Assembly: GCF_023283825.1 (NCBI RefSeq)
Contig: NZ_JAKILD010000001.1
Location: 1 to 64,000, forward strand
DNA length: 64,000 nucleotides
Source: Shewanella olleyana
GTDB lineage: Bacteria; Pseudomonadota; Gammaproteobacteria; Enterobacterales; Shewanellaceae
Direction: 5' to 3'
Shown: in pieces, positions 57,555-64,000 of the stretch
How positions within the stretch are numbered: the first letter of the stretch is position 1
Layout of the letters: every line of letters begins with the position of its first letter
Program-made: the position numbers and the translations under genes
The notes under the pieces: generated by a model
What the model was told of the DNA's origin: nothing
Databases searched by the model: none
Seen by the model: the letters and a program-made list of their open reading frames with translations, nothing else

Positions 57555-58171
57555 GCCAATTCTTTTATATACATGACGAAAACCCGCAAGCAAGATTGAT
57601 TAACCAAGCGGTTAATATTCTAAAGCAAGGTGGGGTGATTGTTTACCCAACTGATTCAGGCTATGCATTAGGCTGTATGATTGGCGAGAAAGATGCCATG
57701 ACCCGCATGGCGCGAATTCGTAAAATAGACAACGATAATAACTTCTCGTTGATGTGTCGCGACTTATCTGAACTGGCAAACTTTGCCCGTGTTGATAACC
57801 AAGCGTACCGTTTACTAAAAAGCTGCACCCCTGGGCCTTACACTTTTATCTTTAAAGCCAGTAAGGAAGTTCCGCGCAGGTTACAGTGTGATAAAAAGAA
57901 AACCATTGGTATTCGTGTCCCTGATAACTTGATTGCGTTGGCTTTACTTGAAGCCCTTGAAGCGCCGATTATGTCGACCAGTTTAGTGATGCCAGACGAA
58001 GAGTTTGCCGAGTCTGATCCTGAACATATTCGCGATATTTTAGAGCACAGTGTCGATGCCATTATCCATGGTGGTTATTTAGCTGAAAACCAAACTACAG
58101 TGATTGATATGTCTGAAGGCGATATGCTGATCGTCCGTGAAGGTGCAGGTGATATTAGTCCGTTTGAATAA
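57551..58171 (+). CDS. yciO: YciO, Sua5/YrdC-type protein
   Basis: This 206-residue protein has the Sua5/YciO/YrdC fold, related to threonylcarbamoyl-adenylate synthase (TsaC); YciO itself is a weaker or specialised member. It has YPTDSGYALGC and the K/R/S-x-N nucleotide region (RKIDNDNNFSLMC), and GPYTFIFKA. The start is ATG57551 inside an ATGA overlap with rnm; a longer open frame upstream overlaps rnm and is not conserved. Confidence 0.92.
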   Translation: MSQFFYIHDENPQARLINQAVNILKQGGVIVYPTDSGYALGCMIGEKDAMTRMARIRKIDNDNNFSLMCRDLSELANFARVDNQAYRLLKSCTPGPYTFIFKASKEVPRRLQCDKKKTIGIRVPDNLIALALLEALEAPIMSTSLVMPDEEFAESDPEHIRDILEHSVDAIIHGGYLAENQTTVIDMSEGDMLIVREGAGDISPFE

Positions 58172-58267
58172 AAGATGATGGAGTGAATATTCCCGCCACT
58201 AACAGCGTGTAAAAGACGTTAAGCGACAAGCGGTTGTTTTTTACTCGACAAGTTTGCAGGATAGTTG

Positions 58268-58296
58268 TTTCAACCCTAGGCAATAGTGCGTATAAT
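58268..58296 (+). promoter_or_regulatory. Predicted sigma-70 promoter for scpA-scpB-rluB
   Basis: TTTCAA at 58268-58273 and a perfect TATAAT at 58291-58296 with a 17-base spacer. It lies 135 bases upstream of scpA; transcription would start near 58303. Confidence 0.6.
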
Positions 58297-58430
58297 CGCG
58301 CGTTTGGTAATTTCTAGCTATAATTTTGACGTAATAGCCAGAGTTAAGGGTAATTCAGTTTGACGCTTTAATGGTGTTATTAATTGTTTTAACCATCTGA
58401 TATTAAGTCATTAAATTAAGGAATGAACAA

Positions 58431-59219
58431 ATGCAGGGTATACAAAAAAGTTTACCTTTAGCAGTTGTTCGCGGTGAAGCACTCGATGCAATGCCGACCG
58501 ATTTGTTTATTCCACCTGAAGCGCTTGAAGTGTTTTTAGAGACATTTGAAGGGCCATTAGATTTATTATTATATTTAATTCGCAAGCAAAAACTGGATGT
58601 AGTTGACTTGCCGATTGAAAAAATTACCACTCAGTATTTAGTCTATATTGATATTTTAACTGAAGCGCGAATTGAGCTGGCTGCCGACTATTTAGTGATG
58701 GCAGCAACGCTTGCGGAAATTAAATCTCGTCTGTTGTTACCTAAAATAGTGACCGCAGATGAAGAGGAAGAAGATCCTCGTGTGGTGTTAATTCGCCAGT
58801 TAAAAGCCTATGAAGTGATCAAACAGGCCGCAGCTGACTTAGATGGCTTGCCACGATTGGAGCGGGATGTTTACTTAGCGCAAGCTAAAGCCGCACCCAA
58901 TATTAAGCCGGTGATCATGCCTCCTGAAGTATCATTAGTTGATATCGCTCAGGCGTTTTCTGAGGTATTAAAACGAATTGATGCAAACGAACATCATCAT
59001 GTAAAACGTGAGTTGCTTTCAACCCGCGAGCGGATGAGTCAGATTTTAGCCAAACTATCGACCGAAAATTTTATTCCTTTTACCGACTTATTTGATGTCA
59101 GTGAAGGCAAAGCGGGTGTGGTAGTGAGCTTTTTAGCTTTGATGGAACTCGTCAAAGAACTATTAGTCGACTTAGTGCAAAATGAGCCGTTAGCGCCAAT
59201 TTACGTTAAAGCATTTTAA
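58431..59219 (+). CDS. scpA: Segregation and condensation protein A
   Basis: ScpA is the kleisin subunit that links Smc heads in the condensin-like complex. The 262-residue product has the N-terminal FEGPLDLLLYLIRKQKLDV block and the LAADYLVMAATLAEIKSRLLLP helix, and a C-terminal winged helix. It is followed by scpB and rluB. Gammaproteobacteria with MukBEF usually lack scpAB, so its presence fits Shewanella-type Smc-ScpAB. Confidence 0.94.
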   Translation: MQGIQKSLPLAVVRGEALDAMPTDLFIPPEALEVFLETFEGPLDLLLYLIRKQKLDVVDLPIEKITTQYLVYIDILTEARIELAADYLVMAATLAEIKSRLLLPKIVTADEEEEDPRVVLIRQLKAYEVIKQAAADLDGLPRLERDVYLAQAKAAPNIKPVIMPPEVSLVDIAQAFSEVLKRIDANEHHHVKRELLSTRERMSQILAKLSTENFIPFTDLFDVSEGKAGVVVSFLALMELVKELLVDLVQNEPLAPIYVKAF

Positions 59220-59251
59220 AGTGCGTGGCACTCGATACGAGAAAGGACATC

Positions 59252-59839
59252 ATGCAAATAAATGACATTCAATTAAAACAGTTAATCGAAGCCAGTTTAT
59301 TTGTAATGGGAAAACCACTCAGTATCAAAATGATAAAAGATACCGTACTGGTAAAGTTTGATGTGTCTCGAGCAAGGATTAAAACTTGCTTGGACGAATT
59401 ACAACAAGATTATCAAGAGCGTGGGGTACAACTAGTTGAAGTGGCTAGTGGTTATCGCTTTCAAACCCAAGAGTTGTTGAGTGAATTCTTACAACCTTTG
59501 TGGCAAGAAAAATCCCCTAAATATTCACGTGCGACGTTAGAAACCTTAGCGGTGATTGCTTACCAGCAACCAGTAACCCGTGGTGATATTGAACATGTAA
59601 GAGGTGTGGCCGTCAGCAGCCACATAATAAAGAGTTTAGCTGATAGACATTGGGTAAAAACCGTAGGCCATAAAGAAGTTCCTGGGCGACCAGCACTCTA
59701 TGCCACTACCACAGAGTTTTTATCCTATTTTGGCTTGAAAGCGTTAGCGGATTTACCTTCGCTGACGGATGAAGAGTCATTGCAGGCGCTATTTGAGAAA
59801 GTTTCAATGGCACCACAACAAACAGAAGAGTCGAACTAG
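59252..59839 (+). CDS. scpB: Segregation and condensation protein B
   Basis: ScpB dimers bind ScpA in the Smc complex. The 195-residue product has two winged-helix domains and the conserved SRATLETLAVIAYQQPVTRGDIEHVRGV block. AAGGA precedes ATG59252; the open frame extends to GTG59225 but that start lacks a ribosome site. It abuts rluB. Confidence 0.93.
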   Translation: MQINDIQLKQLIEASLFVMGKPLSIKMIKDTVLVKFDVSRARIKTCLDELQQDYQERGVQLVEVASGYRFQTQELLSEFLQPLWQEKSPKYSRATLETLAVIAYQQPVTRGDIEHVRGVAVSSHIIKSLADRHWVKTVGHKEVPGRPALYATTTEFLSYFGLKALADLPSLTDEESLQALFEKVSMAPQQTEESN

Positions 59840-60712
59840 ATGAGCGAAAAATTGCAGAAAGTCTTGGCCCGTGCAGGCCATGGCTCCCGTCGTGAGATGG
59901 AGGCATGGATTGCTGCAGGCCGTATTAGTGTAGACGGAGAAATTGCCAGTTTAGGTGATCGCGTTGAAGCAGACGCTAAAATCCGCATCGATGGTCGTGC
60001 CATCGTGATCAAAACTGAAGAAGACATTATTTGTCGTGTATTGGCTTACCATAAGCCAGAAGGCGAGATTTGTAGTCGTAAAGATCCTGAAGGAAGAACC
60101 ACGGTTTTCGAACGTTTACCTAAGATACGTGATTCACGTTGGGTAGCCGTTGGACGTTTGGATATTAATACTTCAGGTTTATTATTATTCACATCAGACG
60201 GTGAGCTTGCTAACCGTTTAATGCACCCATCAAACGAAGTTGATCGTGAATATGCGGTACGTACTTTTGGTGAAGTGCCAGAAGCTGCAGTACAGCGTTT
60301 ACGCAAAGGCGTAACCCTTGAAGATGGCCCTGCAAGTTTTGATAGCATCAAACCTGCTGGTGGCGAAGGCTTAAACAAGTGGTGGCATGTGACACTTAAA
60401 GAAGGACGTAACCGTGAGGTTCGTCGTTTATGGGAGTCGCAAGAAGTACAAGTTAGCCGTCTAATCCGTGTTCGCTACGGTATGGTAGAGCTTCCAAAAG
60501 CATTGCCTCGTGGTGGTTGGACTGAGCTTGATATGGAACAAGTTAACTACTTGCGTCAACTAGCTGGGTTAGAGCCAGAAACCCGTACATTACTTGGCAC
60601 CGATAAACACAGTGTTGCTCGTGCTCAAGTTAAAGGCGCTAAAATTCGCCGTGCTGTGCGTAAACACAAAACGGTTGCTGCGCGTCCTAAAACCACTCGT
60701 CAACGTACTTAA
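59840..60712 (+). CDS. rluB: 23S rRNA pseudouridine(2605) synthase RluB
   Basis: RluB makes pseudouridine 2605 in 23S rRNA. The 290-residue product has an N-terminal S4 domain ([20 protein letters not shown]), the catalytic Asp in [14 protein letters not shown], and [11 protein letters not shown]. The tail is strongly basic. Its ATG directly follows the scpB stop, and it ends the operon. Confidence 0.95.
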   Translation: MSEKLQKVLARAGHGSRREMEAWIAAGRISVDGEIASLGDRVEADAKIRIDGRAIVIKTEEDIICRVLAYHKPEGEICSRKDPEGRTTVFERLPKIRDSRWVAVGRLDINTSGLLLFTSDGELANRLMHPSNEVDREYAVRTFGEVPEAAVQRLRKGVTLEDGPASFDSIKPAGGEGLNKWWHVTLKEGRNREVRRLWESQEVQVSRLIRVRYGMVELPKALPRGGWTELDMEQVNYLRQLAGLEPETRTLLGTDKHSVARAQVKGAKIRRAVRKHKTVAARPKTTRQRT

Positions 60713-60749
60713 ACCAGTACATTTGATGAATGCGGTATCGCGTAAAATT

Positions 60750-60776
60750 AAGGTCACCTAAGGTGGCCTTTTTTAT
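60750..60776 (+). terminator. Rho-independent terminator after rluB
   Basis: AAGGTCACC, loop TAA, GGTGGCCTTTTTT: 9-bp stem with one T-G pair and six Ts. Confidence 0.9.
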
Positions 60777-60913
60777 TACCTGAAATTGAACCCGCGTAGG
60801 AAATTAACGCTAAAAACCTCAGCGACTTCCTTGAAACTGTGTATATCGCTAACTATATTTAGTTTGATGGTTTTTTCATCATTAACGTGTACTTACAGAT
60901 AAGGGAGTATTTA

Positions 60914-61246
60914 ATGAAAAAGTTAATCGTCATATTGGTTGCTTGTCTTTTATATGGCTGTGCATCAGCACCGACATGGAAAGGAATGTCAGAAAGAGAG
61001 ATAGCAGATTGGAAAGCCATTGGGTTTGATGCAGCCAAAGCACAAACATGGAGTAAAAGTGGTTTTAATGCCGAGCAGTCTCAGCAATGGAGCAAAGCCA
61101 GCTTTAGTGTAGATTCAGCTTCAGCCTGGTCAAAAGAGAAATTTAATCCAGAAGAAGCGGGTACCTGGAAACAAGCAGGCTTTGAATTAGATGATGCAGT
61201 TGAAGATAGAGCAAAAGGTTTAACCCCAGTAAAAATGGATAAATAG
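60914..61246 (+). CDS. Small lipoprotein made of 13-residue W/F repeats
   Basis: This 110-residue product has a lipoprotein signal (MKKLIVILVACLLYGC; Cys16). Almost all the rest is five 13-residue repeats of the form W(K/S)xx(G/S/K)Fxxxx(A/S)xx: WKAIGFDAAKAQT, WSKSGFNAEQSQQ, WSKASFSVDSASA, WSKEKFNPEEAGT and WKQAGFELDDAVE. The repeats match in protein but have diverged in DNA. AAGGGAG before ATG60914 fixes the start; upstream extension is not needed. No named family is recognised; residues suggest paired helices packing W and F. Single gene. Confidence 0.85.
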   Translation: MKKLIVILVACLLYGCASAPTWKGMSEREIADWKAIGFDAAKAQTWSKSGFNAEQSQQWSKASFSVDSASAWSKEKFNPEEAGTWKQAGFELDDAVEDRAKGLTPVKMDK

Positions 61247-61357
61247 TGTTAATTTTAGGCATTAAAGCCGAGATTGCTGCTCAAATAGCCAAATGAACAA
61301 ATTATTTCAATTTCTACTTTACACCAGCGAGGGAGATAGCTATTATCTCGCTCGTTC

Positions 61358-61448
61358 GGAGAGATGGCAGAGTGGTCGAATGCACCGGTCTTGAAAACCG
61401 GCATGGGTTTGTAGCCCATCTAGGGTTCAAATCCCTATCTCTCCGCCA
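61358..61448 (+). tRNA. tRNA-Ser (anticodon UGA)
   Basis: A 91-base serine tRNA with CCA encoded. The acceptor GGAGAGA (61358-61364) pairs with TCTCTCC (61438-61444). The anticodon stem CCGGT/ACCGG carries loop CTTGAAA, so the anticodon is TGA at 61392-61394. A long variable arm (CATGGGTTTGTAGCCCATC) and the GGTTCAAATCC T-arm complete it. Confidence 0.97.
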
Positions 61449-61458
61449 TATTTATCGA

Positions 61459-61488
61459 AAGAGCCCGCTAGCAATAGCGGGCTTTTTT
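61459..61488 (+). terminator. Rho-independent terminator after tRNA-Ser
   Basis: AGCCCGCTA, loop GCAA, TAGCGGGCTTTTTT: strong stem and T tract ten bases after the CCA end. Confidence 0.95.
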
Positions 61489-62335
61489 GTGTCTGGATTT
61501 TGAAGCTTTAATGAAAATGGTTTGTAGCTCATAATGTAGGGGATATAACCGTTTATGCTCCCAAATTTGTTTACTATTTACAAATCAAAGTCGTGGCGTT
61601 TCGCCAAAAGCAAAAGAAACATCGCAGGATTCCATCCTGCACAGGCCAAAAGGGTATCAACAGCAATACCCTCTTGGATCACCCTGCCGCCCCAGACTAA
61701 AAATGCTGAAAAGCGCATATTTTCGATGGGGATATATCCAACTTCTGACTTCGTTTGTCGACTGCATTAGACTTATTCGAAAATGCTAACGCTTCCGATG
61801 GGCCTTCCATGGCCCCGCGAAAGCTAGCCTGACGCCCTGTCAGGCTCACGCTATTTTCTTCAACGCTCTCAATTCAACTTGAGTCTTTTAGCTGATCAGA
61901 TTCTTGGTTTTTGTAGCTTTTTTAATTGCGACGAATATAGTCAAATCGAAGAGACAATCATCCCAGTGTAGATGCGTTCAAGACCTTCGAAAACATGGAT
62001 GTTTTCGCAGAGCCCACATGGATGTGTTTACGGCGAGTCTTGGATGCATCTGTACATAAGGTCACTCTTTCACATCTGAACCATAGGGATATGGTAAATG
62101 TCAGTATGATGTCTGGAACATCATTGACCATGTGATCGCGACATTCCGTTCATCCTGAACATTCCTGCGGCAGGCAATGGATTAGATTGAAGTAATGGTC
62201 TTCAATAATTGAGCAAGTATAAATGAATTACAGAGTTGCTGTTCGTAACTCACTTATGCCCCAAAACGAGTTTAGGATGAAATGAAATTCGTATTTTACT
62301 CGGTGTATTTAGTTGCCTTTGAGCTATAGGATAAA
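61489..62335. other. Noncoding hairpin-rich region downstream of tRNA-Ser
   Basis: No ORF here looks real. At least eight perfect or near-perfect hairpins occur: 61624-61640 (GCAGGA/TCCTGC), 61651-61672 (AGGGTAT/ATACCCT), 61800-61815 (GGGCC/GGCCC), 61826-61846 (AGCCTGAC/GTCAGGCT), 61988-62007 (CGAAAACAT/ATGTTTTCG), 62015-62026 (CACAT/ATGTG), 62081-62094 (CCATA/TATGG) and 62106-62124 (ATGATGT/ACATCAT). The pair at 61988-62026 is enclosed by a long outer stem (see the repeat entry). The pattern is that of a dispersed structured repeat. Confidence 0.75.
61971..62050. repeat. 80-bp inverted-repeat element enclosing two hairpins
   Basis: GATGCGTTCAAGAC (61971-61984) and GTCTTGGATGCATC (62037-62050) pair with about two mismatches and enclose two hairpins that both carry an ACATGGATGT core. 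The result is a three-way-junction-like fold. Confidence 0.75.
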
Positions 62336-62902
62336 ATGACGGATGTAATTCATTTTGGATGGGAGGAGATAATAGTGATTTCAGAACTTGAACTAGACAG
62401 AGCTTTTGCAGGTCAAATTGAAAACTCCATTAATTTTCAACAATGGTTTTTAGGAAAAACAAAGTTCTCAGAGCAATCAGATGACCTGCGTCTACTACAC
62501 AAGGAACAGGCCAACCTAAAGCCGAAAAAGAAACAAGAAAATTGGTGGCGGCACTGGTGGTGCAAAATTGAAGATGGTAGTGAATCTGAAACGGATATAT
62601 TTTTAGTTTTTGAGAATAAAGAAAGTCAGCAAAGAATCGCACTTCATATTGAGGATAAGCCTCCACATGGAAAATTCACGCCAAATCAATATTTAAACTA
62701 TAAAAAGCGAGCCGAGTTTATGAAGGGTAAAGCAGAATTCATGGCTTATGATGATTTTGCAACGGTTTTGGTCTCGCCAAAGGTCTTTATAGAAAGGAAT
62801 CAAGAGGAAGTAGCTAATTTCGATTCGATTGTCACCTATGAAGAAGTGTCTGAGTATATAGCGCTTTTTGGAGATTCTATAAATGAATCTAATACTAAAT
62901 AA
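62336..62902 (+). CDS. PD-(D/E)XK nuclease-like protein of unknown role
   Basis: This 188-residue protein is AT-rich compared with its core-genome neighbours. Asp87 (ETDIFLVFEN) and, on the next strand, Glu106-Asp107-Lys108 (ALHIEDKPP) with Gln118 (FTPNQYL) fit the D...(D/E)xK core of the PD-(D/E)XK nuclease superfamily. A basic, Trp-rich patch (PKKKQENWWRHWW) precedes it. AGGATAAA before ATG62336 gives a fair ribosome site. It sits behind a tRNA gene and a repeat-rich zone, so horizontal gain is possible. Nuclease activity is inference; no partner methyltransferase or helicase is visible. Confidence 0.6.
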   Translation: MTDVIHFGWEEIIVISELELDRAFAGQIENSINFQQWFLGKTKFSEQSDDLRLLHKEQANLKPKKKQENWWRHWWCKIEDGSESETDIFLVFENKESQQRIALHIEDKPPHGKFTPNQYLNYKKRAEFMKGKAEFMAYDDFATVLVSPKVFIERNQEEVANFDSIVTYEEVSEYIALFGDSINESNTK

Positions 62903-63116
62903 GGTTAAATGAAAAGCCTGTTTTAGTGCTGATAACTTTAAATGTGCTGTCGCGATAATATGGGCGCTTCCTTCGTACTAAATATAATTGTATAACCCCA
63001 TACTTACCGGCCCTTGGGCTGATGGTTAAGCAAGGCTTTTCATTGATGGCAAAGAACTATTTTATGATGTTCATTTATTATACAATAGTTTTTTTCTTGC
63101 CCATTAAATGGATATT

Positions 63117-64000
63117 ATGCGCTTCTTTCAAGAATTAAAAAGACGTAATGTTTTTAAAGTCGCTATAAGTTACTTAGTCTTGAGTTGGCTAATAATTCAG
63201 GTGGTATCACTTGCCGTGCCTGCTTTACATTTGCCTACATGGGTAAATTCATTAGTGTTTTTGTTTGTGATCATTGGCCTACCTTTTGCGCTGTTTTTTG
63301 CTTGGGCATTTGAGCTCACCCCTGAAGGTATTAAGCGTACTAGCGAAGTGACTGAAGAAGCCTCCATTGCCCCGCAAACCGGGCAGAAACTGAATATTCT
63401 ATTAACCACTTTATTAGTAATAGCACTCGGTTATATTAGCTACAATCATTGGGTAACGAGCGACAACGTCTCGGGTGGTCGTGTACAAATAAAATCAACC
63501 AGCACACCCTCTGAAAGTAAACAAATCAGTAACCAATTAGAACAAAAAGCGGTTTTACCTTTGGCTGTCTTACCTTTTGTTAATTTAAGTAATGACCCTG
63601 ATCAAGAATACTTTGTTGATGGTTTGACCGAAGAATTACTTAACAGCTTAACCCGAATTGATGGACTTAAAGTGACCGCCCGTACATCTAGCTTTGCCTA
63701 TAAAAACAAAAGCATGGATATGCGCGATATCGCTGAAGAACTTAGTGTCGATTACCTCGTGGAAGGTAGTGTACGTAAAAGCGGAGAAGATATACGCATC
63801 ACAGTTCAGTTAATCGAAGCTGCATCTGGCAGTCATATATTATCTGACACCTTTGATCGCAAACTAGTTAACGTATTCACTTTACAAGAAAACATTAGTA
63901 ATCAAGTAGCAGCTGCGTTAAAGCTGTCGCTAATTGATAAAGACACCCGCTATACCACTGCCTTAACAAAACTGGATTATATTGCGGTTGAACAATTGGT
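63117..64000 (+). CDS. TolB-like/adenylate-cyclase-associated membrane protein, partial
   Basis: The frame opens at ATG63117 and runs off the window (294 codons). It starts MRFFQELKRRNVFKVAISYL, with two closely spaced membrane helices (to about residue 65), a third near 85-105, then the TolB-like domain AVLPFVNLSNDPDQEYFVDGLTEELLNSL. Proteins of this type often go on with TPR repeats and are found with LuxR/CadC-like regulators. The role is unknown; the C-terminal half is not in view. Confidence 0.8.
   Translation, partial: MRFFQELKRRNVFKVAISYLVLSWLIIQVVSLAVPALHLPTWVNSLVFLFVIIGLPFALFFAWAFELTPEGIKRTSEVTEEASIAPQTGQKLNILLTTLLVIALGYISYNHWVTSDNVSGGRVQIKSTSTPSESKQISNQLEQKAVLPLAVLPFVNLSNDPDQEYFVDGLTEELLNSLTRIDGLKVTARTSSFAYKNKSMDMRDIAEELSVDYLVEGSVRKSGEDIRITVQLIEAASGSHILSDTFDRKLVNVFTLQENISNQVAAALKLSLIDKDTRYTTALTKLDYIAVEQL

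Noticed and set aside
61555..61770. 71-residue ORF downstream of tRNA-Ser
   Set aside because: It spans hairpins of the structured noncoding element, lacks a ribosome site and resembles no protein family I know.

Overview
The window is a stretch of chromosome from a marine gammaproteobacterium, most likely Shewanella. The call rests on gene order and on features typical of that genus: an MnmC with a strongly diverged methyltransferase half, a HubP-type FimV beside pdxB-asd and truA, a fused trpCF, and a large propeller/PAS/GGDEF/EAL sensor. Base composition is moderately AT-rich. Nearly all of it is ordinary core genome, with a few accessory patches.

Layout. (a) 1-8000, minus strand: the start of a secreted protein built of perfect 15-residue repeats (runs off the window), a 1430-residue c-di-GMP sensor enzyme and an M16 metallopeptidase. 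(b) 8100-19000: sixA; smrB divergent from prmB-aroC-MFS-NAD-kinase-like-yfcL-RNA methyltransferase; a small helical protein and mnmC on the minus strand; fabB. (c) 19200-30000, plus strand: pdxB-asd, fimV/hubP, then truA-folC-dedD-cvpA-purF. (d) 30200-38000: a DUF4382 lipoprotein, a DUF2164 protein, a Tat-exported dienelactone hydrolase, a broken DUF1254 gene, a small CxxxC protein with an FNR/EtrA-like site, topB behind a near-perfect LexA box, a patch of short repeats and a membrane protein interrupted by a stop codon. (e) 38300-46300: an S33 peptidase, a 279-bp MITE, ycbL, a four-gene molybdenum-hydroxylase operon (xdhC-like, mocA-like, 2Fe-2S subunit, Tat-exported catalytic subunit) and a retropepsin-like ORF. 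(f) 46300-56500, minus strand: a solute-binding protein, xthA-yciI-yciB and a complete trpEGD(CF)BA operon with a trpL leader peptide (three consecutive Trp codons) and attenuator. (g) 56700-60700: rnm-yciO and scpA-scpB-rluB. (h) 60900-64000: a small repeat lipoprotein, tRNA-Ser(UGA), a noncoding zone packed with hairpins, a PD-(D/E)XK-like protein and the start of a TolB-like membrane protein.

How the genes work together. The trp block makes tryptophan from the chorismate supplied by aroC and appears to be controlled by attenuation plus an unassigned 24-bp dyad at the promoter. The molybdenum-hydroxylase genes form a self-contained export and maturation unit. scpAB with rluB, and truA with folC-dedD-cvpA-purF, are standard housekeeping clusters; accD, often found between truA and folC in relatives, is absent here. 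Accessory or decaying DNA is concentrated at 1-480, 32.9-34.0 kb, 36.8-38.0 kb, 39.7-40.0 kb and downstream of the tRNA. The least familiar items are the 45-bp-repeat secreted protein next to the c-di-GMP sensor, the hairpin array beside tRNA-Ser, the 13-residue-repeat lipoprotein and the PD-(D/E)XK-like protein.
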